64,000 nucleotides of DNA from Metridium senile (taxonomy: Eukaryota; Cnidaria; Anthozoa; Actiniaria; Metridiidae): positions 20,689,768-20,753,767 of the forward strand of contig OX459100.1 in the NCBI GenBank assembly GCA_949775045.1, read 5' to 3'. Within the stretch, counting starts at the first letter, position 1, and the number at the start of each line of letters is the position of its first letter. The translations under genes and the position numbers were made by a program. Positions 48,384-58,678 of this stretch are shown piece by piece. The notes under the pieces are model-generated. The model was not told the origin of the DNA. It was given only the letters and a program-made list of their open reading frames with translations, and searched no databases.

Positions 48384-49065
48384 TCATTATGCTGATCATT
48401 ATCATCGTCATTACCATCAACATCTCCATCACCGTCACGACCATCATCGTCATAGCCATCACCATCATTATCATCGTCATTACCATCAACACCTCCATCA
48501 CCGTAACGACCATCATCGTTATAGCCATCACCATCATTATCATTACAATCATCATCTCCATCACCATGACCACCATCATTATCATCATTATTACCATCAA
48601 CATCTCCATTAACGTGAACGCCATCATCGTCATAGCCATCACCATCATTATCATCAGCATTACCATCAACATCTCCATCACCATCATTATCGTCATCATT
48701 ATCATCGTCATTACCATCAACATCTCCATCACCGTGAATGCCATCATCGTCATAGCCATCACCATCATTATCATCATCATTATCATCGTCATTACTATCA
48801 ACATCTCTATCACCGTGACCACCACCATCGTTATAGCCATCACCATCATTATCATCATCATGATCATCATTACCATCAACATCTCCATCACCGTGAACGC
48901 CATCATCGCCATTGCCATCACCATCATTATCATCATCATTACCATCAACAACTCCATCACCATCATTATTATCATCATTATCATCGTCATTACTATCAAC
49001 ATCTCCATCACCGTGACCACCACCATCGTCATAACCATCACCATCATGGTCATTACCATCAAATG
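48384..49065. repeat. CAT/ATC-derived satellite, block 4
   Basis: Last satellite stretch, ending at ATTACCATCAAATGC. Confidence 0.97.
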
Positions 49066-49393
49066 CTAAAACAATAAATTTTGGTTAATTGACAACTCTT
49101 CAGTGGGAATGGGCGCCTGAGTAAAGGTTTATGCTAATAAAAAGATATTGCGTGACTAGTCAAGCACGCGGTCACATGATCCATGACACCAAACGGCCGG
49201 CGTGTAGATTTCATCTCAGTCATTCTTGCTAAAGACTGCAAGCGAAATCATCTCAAAATTCTGCACTCATGACCATTTATATTACATTCTGTTCTCTCGC
49301 TTCAATCAGCTTGTACGCGTAGTACATCAAAGGAACTTATCTTGATCATTCACGTACCATCAGCGGAATATCAACAAGTTCTTTATTCAGAAT
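49066..49393. other. 5' leader of a YR-type retroelement
   Basis: Moderately CpG-containing stretch just before the gag-like ORF. No repeat terminus is identified. It probably includes the element's promoter or leader. Confidence 0.35.
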
Positions 49394-50645
49394 ATGCCAA
49401 CTACTAGGAGCTCGTCCGATGGCGAGGATCAGACAACAACGATTCCCGAAGTAAACGACCTTAATTCCCTTCTTATGAACGATTTACAAGATCTCTGTCG
49501 ACAGCACGGCCTTCGGGCCGACGGACGAAAGGAATCGCTTAAAAGACGCCTGAGTGGAGCTCGCGAGAGCCGTAATGCAAGCAAGAAAATACGACAAGAA
49601 ACACAACATGTAAACCGACAAGAAGCACAAAATGGCGGCGAGGACATTGAGGTGACACACGAAACTACCAACAATAGAAGCAATAACGACGAAATTCCGA
49701 ACTTCAACGCTGAACAAATGGCTCAAATACGATCAATAGTCAACGAATCTATCAATGGAGCTATCGGAAAAGCAGCCCAAACTGCCGCCCAAGCCGCTGT
49801 GAACGAGGACAGCCGACAGCTCGACACTGATGACTTTGAGCTCAACAACCGCGACGACAGGAACACAAGATCAACAAATTGACGATATTACTTCACCTCC
49901 TCAACTACAAGACTTATTAAACAAGAACACGACGACGATGGAAAACTCGATTCATGAACTGCCAGCAAAGCTTGTCAAAGAAGCCCTCAGCGGTGAGTTT
50001 ATGGAATTATCAAAACTTTTACCAAAAAACATTAACTTAGTACATAAAAGCGAGGAGCCACTAACTTTAACGGTAGAAAATTCAGTTATCAAGTTAAGCC
50101 ACGCAAAGAAAACCACGTCTATAACTGATGTCGAAGAATGGACTTCGGCTTTTTCAGCATACATGAGTGTCATTATTAGCAAAAGCCCAGATAGAGCCTC
50201 CGAGCTCTTAGAGTATATGTCTCTCGTACGCTACGCTGAAAAGTACCACACGGGCCTAGGGTGGTGTGTTTACGATATTAAGTTTAGGCAAAAAGCAGCT
50301 AACAACAAATCCCTCAAATGGTCAGTAATTGACAGCCAATTATGGCTTAAAACATTTACTGTGGCCCCTTCTCGCATGAAGGAAGAGCTTAGTTTTTTGC
50401 ACAATGGACCCTATTCTCCAGGTACACGAGGGAACGACAACCGTACCTGCCACAATTACAACAAAGGCTTTGCCTGTGCCAGAGTCCCCTGTATGTTTGC
50501 CCACAAGTGCAATAGACCAGGATGTTGGAGGGATCACCCCGGGTACAAATGCAACATTCAGGTCAGGGACTCAGAACTGTCCGAGCCTAACACGGATAGA
50601 AGGGAAAGATCAACCTCACAACACCATAGCAGGCGGGATAGATAG
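49394..50645 (+). pseudogene. Gag-like ORF1 of a DIRS/YR-type retroelement (SAP + CCCH), frameshifted
   Basis: The ORF starts at an ATG (49394). Residues 20-55 form a SAP-type helix-loop-helix (LNSLLMNDLQDLCRQHGLRA, then GRKESLKRRL), a DNA-binding fold. A lysine/arginine-rich tract follows. A one-base shift near 49855 moves the rest into another frame (49830-50645). That part contains FMELSKLLPKN and ITDVEEWTSAFSAYMSVI, then GLGWCVYDIKFRQKAA and QLWLKTFT. A Cys/His cluster CHNYNKGFACARVPCMFAHK fits a C-x8-C-x4-C-x3-H finger. This layout is seen upstream of tyrosine-recombinase retroelement pol genes in cnidarian genomes. About 417 codons in total. No typical retroviral capsid features are visible. 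Confidence 0.7.
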
Positions 50646-50952
50646 ATCCGGGGATGTTACTAATCATTTTAATAATTTTGTTAGTCCCGTAAATGTTCAG
50701 TCACTTAAAGGGGCACTCGTAGGTCACCCAAATCAGCCATTTGTTGACAAGTTATGTTCTGAGCTTATTCATGGAGCAAAAATCGGCTATTCAGGACCAA
50801 GGTCCCCTCGTTTTGCTAAAAATCTGCCCACTGCTTTTGGAAACCGACAGTAGTCTCTCATAATTTCGAAGAGGAGGTTAAAAAAAAGGGCGAACAGCTG
50901 GCCCCTTTTCAGCCCCACCACTTAAGAACTTCCATGTATTTTTCACCTATCA
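50646..50952 (+). pseudogene. Start of DIRS-type reverse transcriptase ORF, truncated
   Basis: The frame open from 50404 to 50853 overlaps the end of the gag-like ORF in the +1 register. It reads VSPVNVQSLKGALVGHPNQP and KIGYSGPRSPRF, the N-terminal pattern of DIRS-type pol proteins. After a stop at 50851, other frames continue the pattern (TVVSHNFEEEVKK). The sequence is then replaced by an RTE-like LINE at about 50953. No palm domain or tyrosine recombinase remains. Confidence 0.6.
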
Positions 50953-52372
50953 TTTCCCAAATCTGTTCGACTCTTAGATGTGGAGCACATAATGGAGGGA
51001 AGGATGAATATGGTGAGAGTTAAGGTTAACGGAGTAAAATTAGGAATATTCTGCTGCTACTGTCCAACTGAAGAATACAGTATCTCCTCCAAAGAGAGAT
51101 TCTACCGAACACTGAACAAAGCGATTCAGAAGTTGAGGAAAGATCACCCTTCATATAAAATCATTGCTGCTGGGGACTTCAATGCCACCATTGGAGAAGA
51201 CTGTGATCATGGATGTTGGCGAGGAGTGGGGCCATATAATGATAAAGTCCCAATAAGCTAAATAATAATACGAATATTTATACAGTATAGACCCTTCAAC
51301 AATACTGCTCTTATCAATGGGGGTCCTGTTCAAAATAACATAAAAAAACTAATATGAAAGATAAATTGCAAAAACTAGGAAATATAAAAATATAAAAATA
51401 AAAAAAAGCTAAGCTTTAATGGCGAAAACCTAATTGAGACTGCAGAAAGCAACAACTTCTACATTTTGAATACAATGTTTGCAACAAGATCAGATGAACA
51501 CAGATGGTCAACCATTCCAACCTTGGCTATAAACGCAGGCTCGACTATATAATGGCTGACTGGTATGTTAAACGTGCCACTACGAACTGTCGAGTATATC
51601 CAATGCAGAGTCAGATATTCCAGTCTGATCACCGTATAGTTGTAATGCAGGCTGTTTTCCCGACAAGAAAACAAGTAAAAAAGATCTTCGGTAAAAAGAA
51701 AATGCCTTCTTTCTACCCCGATATACGAAAACTAAGAGACGACCCTGAAATTCAAGCACATATAGCGCAAAGCTAGAGCTCCTTCTAGCTGATGACCCAA
51801 GCACCATGCAGTTAAATGAAATGGGAGAACGGGTGACAGACGCCATCCAGGAGGCATCAAAAGAAACAATACCACCAATGGACAAACCACACATATCAGG
51901 AACTCACTCATAGACATCGAATGGAAAAGGACCCAGTAAAGAAAAAATCACTGTCTTATGAGCTAAGGAAACTTAGTACAGAATTGAAAAATGCCTATTT
52001 TTAAAGCTAAGGCAGATAAATCGAATTTTGCAAGTCAACAACGGGACACAGAGGAGGAGTTCAGGCTGATAAAACAATATACATCACTACCATGGCTCAG
52101 TAGCCCACTGATTGCCCCTCAGAAGCTAGAGGAGCACTTCTCGGCGCACTTTAGTAATCGCGCGTATGAACCTCAACCTGAACTTGAACAACCTGAGAAC
52201 TTTCCACATATACTACCACCGGATGACCTTCCTGAGATTAGTATCCTGACACCCCAACCATGCAGAAGTTGCGAACAGTATGAAGAGACTGAAGAATGGT
52301 AAATGCCAGGGAACAGACAAGGTATACGCAGAACAATTAAAATACTCGATGTCAATGGGACTGTTAAAAGGG
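50953..52372 (+). mobile_element. RTE-like LINE fragment (endonuclease and linker)
   Basis: 50980-51240 reads an apurinic-endonuclease domain (VNGVKLGIFCCYCPTEEYS, IIAAGDFNATIGED). About 170 bp of AT-rich sequence interrupts it (51240-51405). The domain resumes with ILNTMFATR and then, after a shift near 51505, RRLDYIMADWYVKRAT and the catalytic-type SDHRIVV (51625-51650). The linker to the RT follows in pieces (51776-52300: LPPDDLPEISI, later KCQGTDKVYAEQLKYS across frames). It ends at about 52372 before any RT motif. Multiple stops and frameshifts show it is dead. Confidence 0.75.
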
Positions 52373-52374
52373 GT

Positions 52375-52645
52375 TATTTATAAGCAAAGTTAACTTGGAG
52401 TCAATTATGGTCAGCGGTGGACAGCTTGTACATGCGCATGCGCATATTGCCAAAGTTGCCTCGTGCGTTGCTTGCCAGTCGCTAGTTTCTTGGAATTTTG
52501 CTATTGCTTTGCTCGCCTCTAGCGGCTTTCAAGTTCGTTTTTCAACTCAACTAGTTACATCATTGTCTTCAATTAGTATTTACGTAATCGACGTTAATTT
52601 GGTGCATTTTGGTGTCGTTTTCTCGACGCTTGGAGAAGAAAAAAT
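52375..52645 (+). promoter_or_regulatory. 5' leader of second YR-type element, with NRF1-like palindrome
   Basis: Between the broken LINE and the ATG at 52646. It contains TGCGCATGCGCA (52433-52444), which matches the NRF1 consensus and is a perfect palindrome. The promoter role is inferred. Confidence 0.4.
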
Positions 52646-53488
52646 ATGCCTCGATATTCAAGAAACAGCCAGGACAGTTCATTGCCAATCGCCTCATCGA
52701 ACCCTTCAACGACAACATCTACGTCCACGGCTACGTCGTCCCCGATTGTACAGCCGTCGCCGGAATTAGTGGCTTCGCTCATCGAAGCACTACGAGCGCC
52801 ATTAAGCTTGATGGTACAATCCGCAGTAATGGCCGCCGGAACGCCTCCTTCGTCAAGCGCGCCTTCGACTTCAACCGGAGACGCGCCATCCGTCTTAGCT
52901 GGTAGTATTCTCAACAATCAGGCTCAGAGTTTACTTCAAACTGGTTCGACTCCAGCGTGGGCTCAACCAATATCTTCGATTGCTGGCGTGAGTTTAGCGA
53001 CGCAACCCGTGCAAGGTACGTGTAATTCTGTGTGTGTGCCGTCGTTTGTTTCTACGTTTTGTCATCCATTGCCCTCAATCTCTACTTCGGTCACATCGCA
53101 ACCCGGGTCCGCTAGTGTGGCTTCATCTACGTGGCAATCACAGTACGTCCAGCCCTCGAACCAAAACACGAGCTGGCCTGTTGTACCGACTCTGAATCGG
53201 CCATTCGTGGTGGGGCCGGGCTACTCCCCAATTCCGTATAAAACAGTGGCTCAAATCGTAGAAGGAAAGTATGTGAATCTGGCTGACCTGTTACCGGAAA
53301 ATATTTCCCATCAGGAACCGGATCCACAACTCATGTTGGATGGCCGGTTGGTGCTCTCGTCAACTCCTAAAAAAGTAAAGCGTGCCATATCTGATCTTGG
53401 CACCTGGGTGGAGGCCTTTCCAATTTACGCCCTGATACTGGGAAAATACTTCCTCCACCGTCACCAGGATCTTGCCCAATACATATAA
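52646..53488 (+). CDS. Gag-like ORF1 of a second YR-type element, C-terminally truncated
   Basis: 280 codons from ATG (52646) to TAA. The first ~180 residues are Ser/Thr/Pro-rich and low complexity (TTTSTSTATSSPIVQPSPEL). The last third is conserved: RPFVVGPGYSPIPYKTVAQI, YVNLADLLPENIS, DGRLVLSSTPKK, LGTWVEAFPIYALIL. This tract belongs to the gag-like ORF found upstream of DIRS-type pol genes in corals and relatives. In family members the frame normally continues after this point through a Cys/His region, so the copy is cut short at HRHQDLAQYI. It differs from the SAP-type ORF at 49394. AATAAAG near 53693 may be the polyadenylation signal of what remains. Confidence 0.6.
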   Translation: MPRYSRNSQDSSLPIASSNPSTTTSTSTATSSPIVQPSPELVASLIEALRAPLSLMVQSAVMAAGTPPSSSAPSTSTGDAPSVLAGSILNNQAQSLLQTGSTPAWAQPISSIAGVSLATQPVQGTCNSVCVPSFVSTFCHPLPSISTSVTSQPGSASVASSTWQSQYVQPSNQNTSWPVVPTLNRPFVVGPGYSPIPYKTVAQIVEGKYVNLADLLPENISHQEPDPQLMLDGRLVLSSTPKKVKRAISDLGTWVEAFPIYALILGKYFLHRHQDLAQYI

Positions 53489-53944
53489 TAAATTTTGATA
53501 ATGAGTCGCGAGCTCGCCATATAATACAATTAATCATGGCAGTGGCCGACTAGAAAGCCTATGCTCCTTTGGCCACTGCACACAATTTCAAATTGTTGAC
53601 AATTTTACTGAACATATTATTTTGCTAGAATTATTAATTTAAATTTATCTAAGTGTCATGTAATAGTTTATTATTGTAAATATCTACGTGTAAATAAAGA
53701 ATTGAGTTAGAGACAATCGGAATACACCCCGAAGTTACTCAACTCGCAGCTGATGAAAAAGAAGCTGTCAACAATTTGACGACAAGCTGAAATTCAATGA
53801 GAAGACTGGACGATATGAAGTGGGACTTTTATGGAAACCAACACATCCAGAATTGTCTGATAACTATGGACTAAAAATGTACTGTGAAGCAATGAACTCT
53901 TACATCAACGAAGGACATACTCGGGAAGTAAATATATATATATA

Positions 53945-56658
53945 AATGTTTAGCTCATGGCTGTATTCACAGTCTTTGAGTGATCTCTTCAAGATCATAT
54001 CTCATAACTTCCTCTCAAGAGCCCTTCTGTAGAAGCAATCTGCTGTTAGTCTCTGGGCAGCCATCACTCTCTGTTCCAATGTCTCTGTAGGCCGGCCCGT
54101 CTTTGTATGTTTGTTGCTGTTAAAAAGTAGTTGTTTAGCTGTATTAAGGTTTGGTCTTCGAGCAACATGGGCAAGGTATCTTGCCTGTAATACAGCCGTG
54201 AAGTCAGTCACTGACGTCGTCTTGCATATGCGGAGGAGATCTGTATTTGAATATCGATAACGAAAGTCAATGTCACCATCATCGTCCGCATTCTCGTTAT
54301 TGGTTTCCCCTAGGTACTTTCCATCTTTCCTGATGTAGCCGTTCTTGATCATTGCACGTAGCATACCGTAATAGCAGCTGTTAATTTTGTTTGTTTGGGT
54401 GGTAATTAAGTTCCATGTTTGTGCCGAAAAAGTTAGACGACTTCTGACGAAAGCATTTAAGAACAGCATTCGTATTGGTAGGCTGATGTTAAAATTCCGT
54501 AGTTTTGGCTTCAGTTCTTGAAATTTAGCTTTTGCCAGGTTGATGCAGAGTGTTATTTCAGTATCGCCCGTGGATGGCTCATCGTATTTTATGTCGCTAC
54601 CCAAATATCTGAATATCATCTTATTTTCGATAGGTACTTCGTTTAGACTGACAATGGTGGTTGGGTATGGGTCTTCCTTGTTGAGATATTTATAATTAAA
54701 TATCATGGTTTTGGTTTTGGTAGCATTGATCTTTAGATGGTAGCGTTGAAGCGTTATGTTGAGCATCATGAGAGCTTGTTGTAGAGTGTCCTTATTGAGA
54801 AAGAAAAGCTCCAGATCATCGGCATATCCCACCCAATCATTTGTGTTCACACCCGAGTATGTCTTTTGACCTCTTGCCTCCCTTACTGTAGCAGTTGATC
54901 TTACTCTGTATTTGTAGTCAACAAACCCCACATTCTCTTTCTTGCATTCTTGGATAAAGATTCTCATCACAAAGTCCATCATCAGGTTGAATAGAAGTGG
55001 GCTTTCTGGGCCTCCTTGTCTAACCCCAGAGCTAGTTGTAAACTTGTCATCGGGCATATCGCTCAGAGCTGTGGAAGTATTTTCATAAATCGATTCCAAG
55101 ATCTTAATGCAGGTTGTATTTGCATTACTTGGAAAGCGGATGTAGATCTATTTGAATAGCCATTTTTTGATGATATGGTCGAATGCTGAGCTAAGGTCGA
55201 TGAAGAGGACGAAGATCGGCAGCTGCATACGATCAGATATTTGTTGTACTCTCTTAGTGATATATATACCATCAGCGGTGCCGCGCCCCTCTCTAAAGCC
55301 TTGTTGTTGATCACTGATCTGAAGGTTATACCATTCTTTTAATCTGGCCAGAATTATCATTACAATAATTTTGCATAGGCTTGAGCCAACCTGCAGGCCT
55401 CTGTAGGAGCTTGGTTCTTTGGCCGACCCTTTTGATGCTCCTTTCCAAATTGTTACCAGTCTACTATGGCTGAAACTATCAGGTAGTTTCTGTGTGTGCC
55501 AGATGTTGTCAGTTAGATTCTTGAGCATATGTAGTAGGTTTGGTGACTCGGCTGCATATTTCAATAGTTCAGGGTTGATATCATTTGCAGCTTTTTTATT
55601 CTTTAGGCGTTTTATGGTTTCTTTTATCTCAGATGTTGTTGGTGGCTTATTATCAATCTCGACTTGTGTTGTTATATTTTGAAGTTCAGCAGCAAAGTCT
55701 GGGAGTTGAGTTAGTTCCACTGGCTCCAAGTTTGGTGTCTCAGGGTTAAAGTGCTTCTGGAAGAAGGCTTTCAATCTGGCTGGTGGACATTTAATGGAGG
55801 TTTTTACTCTCTGGAAGTTAGAGTCATCCTTTGCTGCTTTGAAGAGGTCTTCAATTTCACGTTTTGCTGCGAATTGGTTGATGGATTCAGCTTCTTGTTT
55901 TACGCGTTCGTTTCTAAGATAGTTGATGCGCTTTTTTATAAGTTTAGACACTCTTCTATACTGGCTTGATTTCCTTGGCCAGTGAGATTGGGCTCTTTCG
56001 TCCAGACGTGCATTTAATTCAGTATCATTTTTGAAAATTGCATCATGTCTTGAGTTCTTTTTATTTTTCTGAGGCAGTATTTCTGTGGCTACTTCATCAA
56101 GCACTTTAACTAGTCTATCTGATATGTCTACTGCGGTGGTGGGAGTTTTGGTTTGTTGTAGTTTGGTATTAACCTGGTTTGTATAGGCATCTTGGATTTC
56201 TGGGATTAGTAGGGCTGCGAGGTCAATTTTTCTTTTTCTTTGAGGTGGGGTTTTTCGATATTTGTATCGCGCGGCTCTGGTACATGGTGTTTTTAGGGTT
56301 GCGACTAAGAGCTTGTGGTCTGTAGAGAAATCATACCCGCGTCTGATTCTGCAGTCTAGTATACAATTTTGAAGATGTTTGTCAGCCAGGATGTAGTCAA
56401 GGACTTTCCGTAGGCCAGTACCTGAGTACCAGCTATAGCGATGGGTGGCTCGATGTTTGAAGAATGTGTTACTGATGCATAGCTTGTGGGATCTCCAGTA
56501 ATTGATGAGTCTCTCTCCGTTATCGTTGCTGATATGGTTGACGTTGTTACTAGTATCATTTCCATCAAATTTCGATAACTTTTGGGTTAAGTCAGTTGTG
56601 GCGTTCATATCTGCTAGGATTACCAGCTTCTGATGTTTGGTATCTCGAACAGTAATTT
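53945..56658 (-). mobile_element. LINE inserted in BEL pol, nearly intact RT ORF with one stop
   Basis: One minus-strand frame runs from about 56655 to 54002. It starts inside the endonuclease (LVILADMNATTD, WYSGTGLRKVLDYILADKHL, catalytic-type STDHKLLV). A ~200-residue linker follows, then the RT with IFVLFIDLSSAFDHI (motif A), SSGVRQGGPESPLLFNLMMD (motif B) and WVGYADDLELF (catalytic YADD). It ends with a long C-terminal domain. The only break is an in-frame TAG at 55150-55148, just after motif A. The 5' end is truncated within the endonuclease, next to a T15-type tract. The 3' end (left) carries a TATATATATA tail. RTE-like placement is tentative. It is probably the younger or better-preserved insertion here. 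Confidence 0.85.
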
Positions 56659-56939
56659 TTTTTTTTTTTTTGAAAGATGAAATTCAAGATAAAAGTGCTA
56701 CAATGGTACATTATTTGCCACATCACCCTGTCATTCGACAGGACAAAGTAACCTCGAAGTGCAGGATAGTATTCGACGCAAGTGCAAAGACAAAGGATGA
56801 AGTTTCTTTAAATGACTGTTTACTTGAAAGACCGAACATATTACCTGACATGACACAAGTCTTGATGAGATTCAGATGTAACAGAGTTGGTCTTGTGTCT
56901 GACATAAAATCAATGTTTCTTCAAATTATTTATTCATTC

Positions 56940-57020
56940 TTAGCTCACAAGTTTCCATTGTGTCATTTTTATATAGTTTAGTATTATTAGACGTAAGAAT
57001 GGTTTTTTAATTTATCACCT
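56940..57020 (+). other. ~80-bp insertion inside BEL RT
   Basis: Between the conserved MFLQI and VHRFLW tracts, about 80 bp of AT-rich sequence with stops in all frames separates parts that normally lie close together. Origin unknown. Confidence 0.45.
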
Positions 57021-57959
57021 GTTACAAGAACAGGACCAACAAGTTCATCGCTTCTTATGGCGAGAAATGAACACTGACATTGAACCTAAAATTTACTGCA
57101 AAACACGTGTGACATTCGTTGTGAAATCATCACCATTTGAAAGTGAAGCTACGGTGCATAAACATGCAGAACTTTGCCAAACGGACTTTCCCTAGCCTGG
57201 CAGCTGCAGAAGTGAAAGAAAACATGTACATGGATGACTATGTAGGAGGCACAGACACTCAACAAGCAATAGAGCTACAAAGAGATTTGACTGAGATGAT
57301 GAAGCTAGGAGCGTTCACATTGACAAAGTGGGCCTCTAACTCTGATGATGTCTTGCGACAAATTCCAGAAGATGAAATTAACCCTCAACTAGGTGTTGAC
57401 TTTGATAGTACTGATAATGACATTTTGAACTCTAATGCTACACTGAAAACGCTAGGAGTTGTGCGGGACACTTCAGATGATTGTCTGTTTTTAAATCTTC
57501 ACCAAGAAATGACCTGAACACTGAAACAAAACGAACAATGCTATCTAAAGTAGCAACAATATTTGATCCAATGGGTATGTACGCCCCTTTTACTGTTAGT
57601 GCTAAGAAGTTGATTCAAGACACCTGGATCAAAGGTCTTCAATGGGATGAACCTCTACCACCTGACATAGGAAAAGACTTTGACAAATGGAAACTTGAAC
57701 ATGAACAATTGAACACAATTCGTTTACCTAGATGTTTTAAGAATGGTCTAAGCAATATTGTTGATGAACAGTTACATGGATTTTCTGATGCTAGTGAGAG
57801 ATGTTTCGGTGGAGCAATTTATCTGCGTTTGAAGGATGTATTTATCTGTGTTTGGAAGTAGCAGCGAGCGTGAAGAGCGGCCACGTTCTAAGCTAGCTCT
57901 GTTAAACTCTACGTACTAAACTCTGTTAACCTATCTGATAAAATATTAATTCACTAAAT

Positions 57960-58645
57960 ATGACTAAAGAACAACTACAAAAACTAAGAAAGGGGAACAA
58001 CGACCTGAAAACCCAACTGAATGAGGTACAACGCCAAATGGAAGAACTAAATTCAAAGATGGCGTCCACTGGGATTGAATCCAACTCCAGCCAGGAACCC
58101 TTGTCACCAAGCAGAATCCACTCAGTTTCTTTTATAGCAGCTAAGTACGACGAGATTGCTGAATTTAAAGTTTCTGCCAGTGCGGAGCTACAATGCATCA
58201 ATAAGAAACTCGAAAGGATTGCCGAAGCATGTTCCATAATGCAGGAATCAATTGAGAGCTATGAAGAATATTGCTACCAATTTAATATCAAAATAGTAGG
58301 CATGCCAACTATTTCTGAGAGAGAAAACGCCGAACAGACATCAAACCTTTGTGTAAAGCTCTTCAAAGAAATTGGTATTGATGACATATCTATCCAAGAT
58401 ATCGATATTGCACACCGAGTACAACCTCACAATAAATCCCATCTGCCAAGTCCAATCATTTTATTATCGAAGCCAAGAAATTCAAGAACACTGCCAATTA
58501 CACTTATTGCTGGACCAAAAACGGCACGGTCTTTTTAAGACAATCAGAATCTTCTCCAATTACTAAGATCCGCACTATGGAGGATTTGAACAAACTGATC
58601 AAACAAAATCCTATGACGGCCTCTATCTACGCAGACGATTACTGA
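57960..58645 (+). pseudogene. LINE ORF1 (coiled coil + RRM-like), one frameshift
   Basis: It starts MTKEQLQKLRKGNNDLKTQL with a leucine/charged coiled-coil region (residues 1-40). A second helical stretch follows (ELQCINKKLERIAEACSIMQ), then an RRM-like core (YQFNIKIVGMPTISE, TSNLCVKLFKEIGIDDISIQ, DIAHRVQPHN) typical of LINE ORF1 nucleic-acid chaperones. A shift near 58478 moves the C-terminus into another frame (FKNTANYTYCWTKNGTVFLR) that ends at TGA 58643-58645. ORF2 begins 33 bp later. Confidence 0.75.
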
Positions 58646-58678
58646 GAGCTAAGTATATTATAATTTATTACTTAAATA

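Noticed and set aside
50953..51776. Host gene similar to craniofacial development protein 2
   Set aside because: Endonuclease domains of RTE-type LINEs are often annotated with that name. The LINE linker downstream and the stops show it is a retroelement fragment.
57926..58237. Minus ORF overlapping LINE ORF1
   Set aside because: Shadow of the plus-strand ORF1, which has the coiled-coil and RRM-like pattern.
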